From the NCBI RefSeq assembly GCF_000330505.1, contig NW_004440309.1, positions 4,532 to 68,531 of the forward strand: a stretch of 64,000 bases of DNA, written 5' to 3'. This document shows positions 1 to 9,943 of the stretch, one piece after another. Each line of letters starts with the position of its first letter. Positions within the stretch are counted from its first letter, which is position 1. The translations under genes and the position numbers were made by a program. The notes under the pieces are model-generated. The model did no database searches. It saw only the letters and a program-made list of their open reading frames with translations, and was not told the origin of the DNA. Source of the DNA: Entamoeba invadens IP1. Its lineage: Eukaryota > Evosea > Mastigamoebida > Endamoebidae.

Positions 1-460
1 TATCTTTATTTGATAACATTGTTTATTTTTATTATATCTTTGTTTGCCACACACGATCCAATTGATTTGTCATGAGCTAATCCCAGTTTATTCTTTTAGA
101 TTATATTCTTAAGATAAAATGGAGTAATTTATAAATCAACAACTAAGAAATAATGATTACACTTCATATTTGAATCTCTAAATAAATACATGTTACTATC
201 TTTAGAGTCTTCATTGCATTAACCTGTATATTTAATTATTGTATTAGCATGGTCTTTACGCTTTAATTCTTCGTGTTTTATTCGAATTCTAATTTTACAC
301 GATTTTAAATAATCATCTTGAATAACAATAAACACGAAATAAATCATTAATTTTCTCATCTATATTAGCTTGTTTTAAAGTGTATATTAAACAATTTATA
401 TTTAATTTGGGTCTGATATTATGGATCTTCTATCCTGATGCACTTAGTGTTGTATTGTTT
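1..460. other. AT-rich stretch, no gene seen
   Basis: I see no sustained reading frame, RNA gene or inverted repeat here. The minus-strand relic that follows appears to end at its TAA at 461-463. Confidence 0.5.
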
Positions 461-1239
461 TTATTTTCTAGGAATCAATATTTGAGATATTTTTAAATAT
501 TCAGTTAAGTATTTGTATTCTTTGGTATAATGATAAGCAAAAAATGCTGCATAATTGTTTCTATATTCATTAACATTGTTTTCAGAATAATCATATTCTT
601 TTAATTCTGATTCTGCAATAAACGATAGTTATGGAATTTCATGTTAAACATAAAATGCAAAATCAAAACTAGTTTCAATTTCAGATTGATATAACCGAAG
701 AGTTTCGTTGAATATTGATTTTTAAATTCATCTATATTTTCTTTAGAATTTAACATATATGTTTTCCAAGAAGAGTCAATAAATTTATATTTATAAACTA
801 AATGTAATTATGAAGCTAGTTTTTCGATTATTTAATTAAGGAACTGTCTAACCATACCAATTCGTTTGAATTTATTTTCAAATCTACATCTCTGAACATC
901 ATAAAATTGATTATTAGCAATATCATATATAACACCTTCTGTTTTATATTCAATTTTGTCTCCATTATTATTTAATAATCGTTTGTATGGTTCATATATT
1001 TCATAAATGTGATCTCTATTTTCATCTTTATCTATTTGATCAATAATGTTATTCAAACTCCATTCAAAATTCTTTTTATCAAATTCTTTTTGTTGTTTAA
1101 CATTATCTAAATCTTTAATTAATTGTGTTTTATGATTAATAAGACTAAAATTGTATTGATTTTGTTTATAAAGATATTTATAAAATTGTTTTAAATTATT
1201 AAAATTGAAAACCAAATAATAATCTACCAATTTCTTCAT
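461..1239 (-). pseudogene. Decayed hypothetical protein gene, unknown family
   Basis: A 135-residue frame (1239 to 832) is followed downstream on the same strand by further protein-like stretches in shifted frames. One contains SSWKTYMLNSKENIDEF near 770-710. Another contains YRNNYAAFFAYHYTKEYKYL near 580-500. The final TAA is at 461-463. The peptides are rich in Lys, Asn, Tyr and Glu, as expected for Entamoeba, and keep low-complexity but protein-like composition between stops. I infer one gene of about 250 codons broken by at least two frameshifts. I do not recognise a domain. It is divergent from the TLDc relic on the other strand. Confidence 0.45.
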
Positions 1240-1332
1240 ATTATCAAAGAAAGATATAGATTCTAATTGTTAATTTAATTTATTATTATTTTCAGGATAA
1301 ACATCTCTAGATTCAATACTCTATTTCAATGA

Positions 1333-1910
1333 TGCAAATTTGACTCTAAATTGTTCGAAGACCAAATCAACACAATTGTTCAATTAAAGAATAAAAGAGT
1401 CGATGAAATAATTAAATCGAAAAAATACATTAATACAAAAAACAACATGACATTTATGAAAAACAACAACAAGTAGAAAACGAAAGAATAAAACGTGAAC
1501 ATCTTACACTTGAAGAGAAAGCATGTATTGAGAGAATTACAGGAAGGAAAATTAAAAGTGTTTTGGGTTGTATAGAAGATAACGACTGGTCAAACCCTGA
1601 GACACAGATGGATTCAATACTTATCAACAAAAACAACATATGTCTTATAATTGAAGACACAAATCGCAATAAGTTTGGTGGCGTGTACACTGAAAAAGTT
1701 AGTTTAGATAATGATATAAACAATTTTTCAAATGGATTTGTATTGGTGAAAATTGGTATTTTGAATTTAATAAAAATGATAACAGATGAATTTCAATTTG
1801 AGTTCAACAACGAAAGTAACAGCATGATTACTAACACCTTTGATTTTTATTGGTCGTATGTTGACGCTGATTATACGCCAAAGAATTATTTCTTTTTAGA
1901 ACTTAAATGA
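1333..1910 (+). pseudogene. TLDc-domain protein, frameshifted relic
   Basis: The first part (1333-1440, frame 1) encodes a coiled-coil-like peptide containing EDQINTIVQLKNKRVDEII. The second (1434-1910, frame 3) continues the coil and then enters a region that resembles the intact TLDc protein at 41520-42239. Shared features are an Asn-Lys-Asn stretch before a hydrophobic strand (NNICLIIEDTNRNKFGG here, NNVMIVVETNNGNVFGS there) and a hydrophobic FVL/FFLF strand after it. The C-terminal third of the TLDc fold is shortened or diverged. The frame switch near 1440 and the lack of an ATG-led start mark it as a broken copy. TLDc proteins form an expanded family in Entamoeba with unknown biochemical role. 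Confidence 0.55.
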
Positions 1911-2257
1911 TATGTCCATTGTCATGTTTTGTTATAATTTCTAATATTTACAACTTGTTGATTATATTTGCGTAATTAAATTATGACATAATTATATTTT
2001 AAATAAATATTCTCTCCATTTTTATAAAATCCATATTATCACATATTAAATAGTTAAAAATAAGCTTAACTTTTTTAAACAAATAATTGATACAAACAAT
2101 TTTAACGAAATTATTGATTTATTTAGATATATTTATACGGGCAGGCTTTCCTTACCCTCACCCCGTCCAAATATAGAATATGTTGATTATTAAAAACATT
2201 TTTTGAAAATTGTTCTGATTGATGTTAAAAAATTAAATAATTTGAAATGAACATAAA
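1911..2257. other. Intergenic, no gene seen
   Basis: AT-rich spacer with one GC-richer patch at 2138-2170 that has no coding or RNA assignment I can support. Confidence 0.5.
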
Positions 2258-3912
2258 TAGAGTCAGTCAGATAACGTTGTTCAGTCCCCAAACGTTGTTC
2301 ACCTCAGAATCTTCTAAATAATCGCCAAATCTTCTACAAAAATATGTAAATCTTTAAATAGAACATTAATAAACATACTAATAACATTTTCTTTTTCATA
2401 TTATGTTTTTCTTTTTCCAAATTAAAAAGAACATAAAACCAATAAATTCAGTTAATTTTTAGATCTTCACGTTTCTTTTCATATTCAACAAACACCCCGG
2501 AAACCATGCCAACATGACGATCTCGAGTTCAGACCGTTCAATCGGCGAGAGTTGGCTGGTTTCCACTTGCTGTGGTGGAAATGTAGAAGGCGTTCCGTCG
2601 GGTCGTTGCGGCACGTATCCGCCTCTAGTTTGTTAATATATATTTCTAATTCAATTCAATTTAATACAAAGAACAAACATCTTATTTTTTTAGTTCAAAG
2701 ATAATGTTTAAATTTTTTAAAATCAAGGTATAACTTTAAGTGTTTTGTTGGCTTTGTTATTCACCTTTTTTCCTAATGATAAGTCTGTATTATTTCGAGG
2801 GTTTTTATAGAATAATTGATAGCTTTGTATAAAATGTTATAATATTTTTTTATCATCGAAGTGATATACCACCAAATTTTATTCGATTTAAATTCAACTC
2901 CTATAAATTTTACTGCAAGTTTTATTCATTTTAATATAATTTGTTTCCGTTATATTTTTTTAATAAAAAACAGTTAAAGGTTCAAAAATCTATTAGAAAC
3001 TATATTTTAACTATAAAAATATATAAAAATAAAAACTATCAGTTGTTGAATTTAAAAACTTTAATTATTTTTGTTTTGAAATAGACCAAGTAAAAAAATT
3101 TAAAAAGTTTCAAACATGGTGAGCTTTATAACAAAGACCATAAATGCCTTTTGGCAACATTATTTGAATATAGAATTACAAGAGTCAAGTGCTTTTTGAA
3201 AACGCTTGGTTTTAGTAACCACAATAAAGGCTGAACACTTGAATTATAATTTAGTTTGATTTATGTGTTTGTGTTATTTTTGTTACTATATTTTTGAAAA
3301 AAAATGAAATAATTTATCGTTTGTTTAATGCTTTCAATAAGACGTTAATGCTAGGCTCTTTAGACTGTATTATTACAAAAAGCTTTGAATCAATTAATTT
3401 CTTTCTGTGAGTTGAAAAGAGTTAAATTAAAGCATCCCCAGAATCTCCAATATGTTCAAACATATAAATAAATAAACTTGATGCTATATTTTCATTTTCT
3501 TGTGGTTCAAAAAGCTTATAAATTATTCAGAATAAAAAATATGTCTTGCTTGTTTCGAAAAGTGTTATTTTTTCAATTTTATTTACTAGTCCAGTTTTTT
3601 GTTTTTTATTTTTTCTCAACAAATTATTTTGTAAATAAATGGAAGATAAATAATAGAGTTAAATTATTACCAAAATGTGGGATTGTTGGGGTTGACGTTT
3701 TTTGTTTTAGAGTTGCTTTAATCCAATTATTTATTTTTTTAACTCTTTTAATTTGTTTTAAAGCGGGAATTGCTAAAAAATGAGTTTAATATGGTAAACA
3801 TTATTGTTTTTTGCCGATAGTTTCGTTTATTGTGAGAACTTTCTATGGTTCTAATAATATAACACCAAAAAACAACGTTTGGGGAGTGAACAACGTTAAC
3901 AGATTGACTCTA
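2258..3912. mobile_element. 1.65 kb terminal-inverted-repeat element with TA flanks
   Basis: The left end, reading from TA at 2258-2259, begins GAGTCAGTCAGATAACGTTG and continues through two AACGTTGTTC blocks to about 2311. The right end (about 3871-3910, followed by TA at 3911-3912) is its reverse complement with roughly 80-85% agreement over about 40 bp, including both AACGTTGTTC blocks separated by CCCC. TA on both sides is the duplication pattern of Tc1/mariner/pogo elements. The interior has no transposase I can recognise; the longest frame (3478-3783) is hydrophobic low-complexity sequence I do not accept as a gene. It also contains the 5S-like patch at 2492-2640. I infer a non-autonomous or gutted element. 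Confidence 0.65.
2492..2640 (+). ncRNA. GC-rich 5S rRNA-like structured segment
   Basis: This patch is strikingly GC-rich in very AT-rich surroundings and reads well as a folded RNA rather than protein. In order along the + strand: CCGGAA can pair with TTCCG near 2592; then ACCAT as loop A; GCCAAC (2509-2514) pairs exactly with GTTGGC (2551-2556) as helix II; TCTCG pairs with CGAGA inside it; then a perfect 7-bp hairpin TTTCCAC/GTGGAAA (about 2560-2582). The order CCAT, GCCAAC, internal hairpin, CTGGTT, ACTTG resembles 5S rRNA, and the total of about 110 nt is close to the usual 120. No run of T that would stop polymerase III follows immediately. It could be a 5S gene, a 5S-derived SINE or another RNA. 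Confidence 0.35.
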
Positions 3913-4721
3913 TGCAAATTATTATAAACCCTATTAAATTTATTTTTATGTAGGGTTTGTTATAATTATTATAAACCCTATTTATTTTTATTTCCAAAAA
4001 ATTTTAGTGGTAATGTCTTAACACGTTGGAGCTTTCTTTTTTCAGTTTTATATGAAAAAATAAAAAGGTTGATGTTTTATTTTTTTCCGTATGTAAAATT
4101 TATAAAAAAGAGAAAAAACCTGTTTGAGCTTCTTTGTTTATTTTTATCCTTTTGATTTTAGTAAAATTAATATTCATATGATAACAAAAATGAATAAGAT
4201 ATTAAAATTGTTGTTATTTTTAACCATCTCCGAGTGTTTCATTACTTAAAGCAATTTGCTAAGACGACAAACCTTTGTAATAAGCGTTTTGTCGCCACTA
4301 AAATACCCCATCAACTTGATTCACATAAATTCATGGAATTTGTTTACAATTGAAATGTACAAACTCTTAGGATAAGCAAAAATGGCTCTTTAATGTACTT
4401 ACTTCGACAAATGTCACTAAAATTAAGTATATTCATCATAATATTCAACGTTAAATATATTATTCAATTCGACATTGAATTAAAAATTACTAAAAAACAA
4501 CACAAACTATTATTGTTTTAACTTTTGATTTTATATAATCAGCGGAACCATCTTTAAAAAACTGATAAAGTATTATCGTTTGAATTTTGGAGATTATTCA
4601 ATTATAATGTTATTCAAATAATATTTTTGTTTTTATTGTTCGGCATATTACTATGTCGTGTTTTAATGTAAAAAATTTATGGAAAATAAACACACAATAA
4701 ATTCCAACTTGTGTTTTTTAA
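3913..4721. other. Intergenic, short direct repeats only
   Basis: ATTATTATAAACCCTATT occurs twice (about 3918 and 3965). I see no gene. Confidence 0.45.
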
Positions 4722-5395
4722 TTAAAGTGACTCCCCAAGGTGTGCAAGTTAAAATTTTTAGTCTTTTTTACAGGGAAAGGGCGTGCAAGACTATATTTCA
4801 GTTGAAAAACATTTTATTAAAAAATGTTATTCGTTTCCAAATTGTTTCAAAACACACACAACCCTTTGGTGCTTGAATTAATAAACTACAAAAAGCAAAT
4901 TAAATTATAAAAATTGGGTAATGGTTTGTCTATGTTTAAATGTAAAAACTATTTTGTTCAAGACGTGAATAATTGTCGATATCTTTCGTCTTGGCTTGAT
5001 TTAAAGCGACAAGAAAAGCTATAATAAACATTATGTTTTTCTCTGTGTCATTTTATAGCAAACAATAACAAATTGTCTGTTTAATAGGTGCAGTTCATTG
5101 TTACAAATCGATGTGTACTGTTGTCCAGAACTGGTCCTTCGATAATTTCCATTGGGTCGCTTTACCGAAATTGTTGCTTAATTTATTGTATTTGAAGTAT
5201 GAAAATTAAAAATTGCAACGTCACAAGGTGTGCAAATTAAATTATAGTTTAGTAATAACTTCAAAATTATAATTAATAATTAAACTAAAAATATTTTTTT
5301 TTCAAAAATTCAAAAAATTAATGATTCTATTTTTTTAATAAAAAAATTATAAATGAACTATATTTTAACTTGCACACCTTGGGAAATCACTTTAA
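4722..5395. mobile_element. Nested MITE-like inverted repeats (AAGGTGTGCAA family)
   Basis: A motif AAAGTGA...CCCAAGGTGTGCAAGTTAAA at 4724-4755 is matched in inverse orientation at 5363-5395. A third copy, direct to the first, lies at 5222-5247 and pairs with the right one to define a tight unit of about 175 bp (5222-5395) whose inner ends also match (attatagttta...ataa). The 5.2-5.4 kb unit looks like a miniature inverted-repeat element, and 4722-4758 like the end of a second copy. There is no coding capacity inside; the 65-residue frame beginning at 4679 runs through the repeat and is not credible. Confidence 0.55.
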
Positions 5396-5756
5396 CACCT
5401 TGAAGTCCAGAAAAATAGGTAATATAACATACTTATATAACTGTTTATGGATGTTTTCATTAACTGAAATGTCTGCAAAAATAACTGATATTTATACTTT
5501 AATTCAAACTTGACAGTTATAGTTTTATGTCATGTTTTTAACAACAAAAAATTGAAAGTGTTATTTATTAGTGATTTTTAAAATAATTTCTATAAAACGA
5601 AAAAATATGTGATTATAATTATACACATGTTATAACCAAAACGGAATGATAAATCTTGATAAATCCTTCCAGTAACATTTTAATTGATACGTTTATATTA
5701 TTAAAATACAATTTAATAATTTTGAATATTTTTCAACAAAAAATGAAAACGATAGT
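5396..5756. other. Intergenic, no gene seen
   Basis: AT-rich spacer between two inverted-repeat elements; nothing recognisable. Confidence 0.5.
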
Positions 5757-7455
5757 TATAGGGGGTCTATAAACTAGTTGGGGAATTTATTAGAAACTTT
5801 TTTTAAAAAAACAATATTTACATGAATTTTGGAAAAGAAAAACCCTGCTCTGCAGTTTTTGGAAGTATAAAACATGTTAATTTCTATTTTTGTTTTTGTT
5901 GTTTTGCAATTTTAGAAAATAATAAAAAATCAAAAATAACCAATGAATAAAAACAAATCATTTATATTTTTTGTGGATAAAATATATTATTTCGGAAGAG
6001 AATCGAGTTCTCTTATTAATCATATAACACACATTCAAACATTTTGTTCACACTACACAAAAAGTGGTCAACAACCGTGGCAAATTAAATTATCTCGCTC
6101 TCACACATACATTATATATTATATTTTATCACAATCTCTCCCCGCGTATTATAAATATCGTAATGAATGACTGTTTTGAGTTCATATTTTTTTTCTTTTA
6201 TAGTCCAAAATTCAATTTTTTAAATCTGTTGACTTTTTAATCCATTTTTATTTTTATGTAATTTTATATTATTTAAAATTTGAATTGAAACTTAACAACG
6301 TTTTTGATTAATACAATTAATATTTTAATAAAATAAATTATTAAATTTTAATTGTTTATCGAGATTTATTTGAAATTATTATGACAATAAATGGCGATTA
6401 AAATATTTATTAAAAGCATTTTAATAAAAACATTATTTTTATAAAATGTTTTTACTTAAGATGTATATTATATGATACTATTATATTCAAAATTATTAAT
6501 AATATATATTATGCTTATTTATTAGTTTATAAAATTATTATTTTATTAAGAATAATTATTCAAACATCAACTTATTCTTTAATAAATAACAGTGATCAGA
6601 CACACAACATTCAAATAGTGTATTTAACATGTTGTTAACAGCTTTTTATTAACAACAAAACTCACTCTTGATATCCAAGAATATGTTTATTAAAGTTGAC
6701 TTTATTAAATAATAAAACTAAAACATAATTATAATTTACTATCAATAAAATTATTGATTTTTCATTTTATTATCAAAAAATCAACAACCTTACAATTATA
6801 AATGTAGTGCATTTACCTATCATTCATTTTATTTATTTTATAGATGTTATCACAGAGTCCGTTACAACAATTTGAAATTCCAATTTTTCAAAATAAAGAG
6901 TATAAATTAATATAACAGGGATTCGTTTTTTAACTTTTTAAAACACATATTTTTACATATTACCCTTTATAACGAACAATAATATTATAATTTTATCCCA
7001 CATGTATCATATATAACACTTTGTGTTAAAACATATTAAAATAAATATCATCGTTAAGAGAAACGATAAATATTTTTTAGATAAATACAAAAACAGAGGT
7101 TTCATTTTTCGTTCCAAAAAACAAAAATTATTGCAAATTTTTACCCGTCACTTCGCAACGGGTTTGTTACAAAACAATATTTGTAAAAAATTATTTTTAA
7201 AATTTACAAATACAATACTTGACTTACAAAAAGCGTTCATATTATTGGCCAGTTTATAAATCCATTTTCCTACCACAAACAAATAAATCAAAATTGTTCC
7301 AAAAAGTGAGCGAAAACGGAAAATCAAGGGTTTTTGTTCTTTTGAATAATAACAATAAATATTAATTGATTATGTTTTACATTGTATTAATTTCGAAGTT
7401 TTGGAGCATTCCCCAACTAGTTTATGGATCCCAACCAGTTTATAGACCCCCTATA
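5757..7455. mobile_element. 1.7 kb terminal-inverted-repeat element (TATAGGGGGTC ends)
   Basis: The left end begins TATAGGGGGTCTATAAACTA at 5757 and continues GTTGGGGAAT. The right end (7411-7455) contains the reverse complement of this block, CCCCCTATA at 7447-7455, preceded by a second partial copy: two half-repeats carrying AACTAGTTTATG and AACCAGTTTATAGA. The ends carry TATA, so a TA duplication is possible. The frames at 5943-6170 and 7023-7259 show no conserved features and I leave them out. I infer a non-autonomous DNA element; no transposase is visible. Confidence 0.6.
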
Positions 7456-8160
7456 AGTAAAATTTTTAAAGTAACATATCTCAAATGTGTATCGTTGTAA
7501 ATTAAATGTTTTTGATTGAAAACCGTTGGTTGAAGTCTGAATCATCAATGAATTTAATAAAATTCCTTCAAAAGTCAAAAATCACATTTTCAATATAATT
7601 TTAAGTTTAAATACACAAAAGTTACATTTTGGTGTTTACAAAACGTAATTAATATGACAAATATATGCTATTCTAACAATATCATCTTTCTGTTTGTTGT
7701 ATTTATATTTCATTATTTAACTATTTGTTGTTTTGTAATTATATTTATTGTTGTGTTTTTGATGTATAAACAATGTGAAAAGTGGAATTCAAAAATTTAA
7801 TAAATAATTTTGACGTATATTGTATCATAAAAAAATTCTTTTTTGAGTTTCTGATTATTTATAAGAAATTTATAAATGTTTAATTATACTTTTTGTTCTC
7901 AAAAAATGAACTTTCGAACTTGAAAATACCTGTTGTCTGAGATTTCCAATGGAAAATTTGGATTTGAAATTTGTTGAATTCCACACTAAACTTCAACAAA
8001 AGTTAAACAGAAATAAACAAAAGGTGCAAATTTGGTATGGTAAAATTATAGTTTTTAACTATAATTTTTATTAATAAATGATTTTCCTGGACCTTCACAC
8101 GTTTTTATAATTTTAATTGTTTTTTAAACAAACTTACATTCTAAATTAAAACAATAATTA
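7456..8160. other. Intergenic, no gene seen
   Basis: AT-rich spacer. A small hairpin (AAAATTATAGTT/AACTATAATTTT) is at about 8041-8069. No gene. Confidence 0.5.
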
Positions 8161-8477
8161 CAGTAAAACCTCCAAAGAGCGGTACCTCTGAAGAGCGGGT
8201 TCTCTCAAGAGCGGGCATTTTCGACCAATCAAACATTGAAAACCGCTCGATAGAGAACTGACAGTTTATTGTTTTTTGTTCTAAATAATCGGGATTGTTA
8301 TTTCTATTTTTTGGTAAATACCATTTGAATAATTAGAAAAACAAAAAAAATAATTAAAAAATATCAAAAAATGCAAAATTTTTTAAAAGTTAAAAATTGG
8401 TTGTAAATGAAAGTTTTTGCCAAAAAAAAACGATAGAAATTGATATAAAATAAATCAAAACTGAAAAATAAAATAAA

Positions 8478-8562
8478 TACCTGAGACATGAGCCACCTCA
8501 GGTAGTCACCACTTGTCTTAATGATACTACGACTACCTGAGACATGAGCCACCTCAGGTAGT
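8478..8562. repeat. Two direct copies of a 29-bp palindrome-bearing repeat
   Basis: The same 29-bp block occurs at 8478-8506 and 8534-8562. Each copy has arms ACCTGAG and CTCAGGT around an 11-nt centre, ACATGAGCCAC, so each can form a hairpin. A 27-bp spacer separates them. They lie between the transposon end and the transposase gene. Confidence 0.8.
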
Positions 8563-8603
8563 ATTTTTAAAGTTTGTTTTAACATAAATTACTAGATTTT
8601 AAA

Positions 8604-9797
8604 TTAATTAAAATCTATTTCCATGGGAACATTTTTTTTGTCACACAGTTCCTTGTACTGTTGTTTTATTTCTTTAAGTTCATCATTTTTACTCACTATC
8701 AGTTTTTTCAACTCTTCGATTCTTAAAGAAATATCTCATAGTTCTTCAGGTTCCTCAACATCGCCGGGCTCTTCGTTTTCTTCGATCAGATCTTCAATGG
8801 AATAGCCCGTTCCATCTCCCAAAATCCTTCCACCTTCTTCTCTGAACAAAGCGCGCTTCCAACATCCAATTATTGTTTCTGATGAAACATCATTGTTCCA
8901 ACAGTCGACAGCATATAATATGGCATCTCCCACATTCATTTTGAGTCCTGAATACGTTTTTCCCTGAGAATGAGCTTCTATAATTTCTTCTGCCTTTAAA
9001 TTCGCAATTTTTCTTCGATATGCGGTCTTGAATGAGTGTATTATTCCTGCGTCACATGGCTGGAATACTGATGTCGTGTTTTTCGGTAGAAATTCCAGCC
9101 TAATGTGTGTCAGGTTTAGTTCATACACATGCAAACCCTTTTCGTTTAGTCCTTTGTAAGTGTAGCCGTGTTTCTCTTCTTCAATAGTCGTAGTTATGAT
9201 AAGCTTGTGGCTTGGAGCATTATCTACTATAAAAAGAATGTTTCTGTTTTCTCTTGTGAGTGCTTCTTCCCATTTGAGTAGCCATCGATGAAACAGCTCT
9301 ATGTTCATCCAAGCATTAGTTTGAAAGTCGTAGAATTGTTTAACTTCAGTGTACTTTCCATCAGAGAACCACCTTGGATTACGATACTTTCCAACGATCA
9401 AAAGATTTTCTTTTTCTCCACTTAGTGAACAGCATATCATAATTGTAATTCTTTCTTTATCTTCCTTCCCTCCATGGTTATCAGAACCACTTGACAATGT
9501 TTTGGAAGGTAACAGCTTATAGAAAAGACATGTTTCATCCGCGTTGTACACATTATTAGGAACATACTGTGCAATAATTTCAACCAGATTATCAATTGCT
9601 TCTTTGTGTTTATCTGGGTCAACTGAATTGCTTTCTCCGCATAATTTCTTTGATTTCAGTTGATTTCTTGAACAAAACGACGAAATCCAACCATTTGAAA
9701 GCATCATATCATCATATCCCTTTTCGAAGCAGTATTTGGAAGCTAAGCTCTTGACAACATTGTAGCAAACTGGAGTATGAAAATTGAACAGACCTGT
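8604..9797 (-). pseudogene. Tigger/pogo-type transposase (CENP-B HTH + DDE_1), broken
   Basis: The main open frame runs 9707-8736. Reading upstream without a stop to about 9796 adds a stretch that matches the C-terminal half of a CENP-B-type DNA-binding domain (SLASKYC ... LSNGWISSFCSRNQL ... LCGES). The DDE_1 catalytic acidic residues are present: Asp in NADETCLFYK, Asp in FIVDNAPSHK and Asp in QPCDAGIIHSFK. The sequence AACCCTTACAG just before the frame looks like a splice acceptor, so a first exon with the remaining HTH is missing upstream. The TGA at 8736-8738 is in frame; beyond it 44 more codons of coiled-coil sequence run to TAA at 8604, so I read the TGA as a premature stop. The protein would bind element ends and cut and join DNA in the nucleus. 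The relic should be inactive. Confidence 0.8.
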
Positions 9798-9943
9798 AAG
9801 GGTTAAATAAAAATTTTAAAAAAACATTTTTTGAATAACACTTTGTTTTTGTTCAACTATGATCTAAACTTAAATATTTTATAAGAAAAATACAAATACA
9901 TATTGTATATAAATATAATTTGTTAAACTTCAAACATCATTTT

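Larger units (their letters stand above)
8161..9797. mobile_element. Tigger/pogo-like transposon remnant, one end preserved
   Basis: The left end at 8161 follows a TA and begins CAGTAAAACCTCCAAAGAGC, the CAG start and AACCTC block typical of pogo/Tigger ends. Three imperfect AAGAGCGG units follow up to 8220, and a partly inverted ACCGCTC lies at 8252. The transposase relic is on the minus strand with its 3' end toward this terminus. I could not find the matching right end before the next gene relic begins at 9944, so the element is probably truncated on that side, taking the N-terminal part of the transposase with it. Confidence 0.65.

Noticed and set aside
2491..2640. tRNA gene in the GC-rich patch
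   Set aside because: No acceptable cloverleaf: there is no GGTTCGANTCC-type B box or paired acceptor ends on either strand; the 5S-like fold fits better.
3478..3783. 101-codon frame inside the first TIR element
   Set aside because: Hydrophobic low-complexity peptide with no conserved pattern and no coding-type composition; the other strand is equally open.
5943..7259. Two frames (75 and 78 codons) inside the second TIR element
   Set aside because: AT-driven open stretches without domain, neighbours or consistent start context.
8161..8260. CRISPR-like array from the AAGAGCGG units
   Set aside because: The units are imperfect, about 17 bp apart, without regular spacers, in a eukaryotic transposon end.
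8364..8585. 73-codon minus-strand frame over the palindromic repeats
   Set aside because: It translates the two repeat copies and spacer; the repeated peptide reflects the DNA repeat, not a protein.
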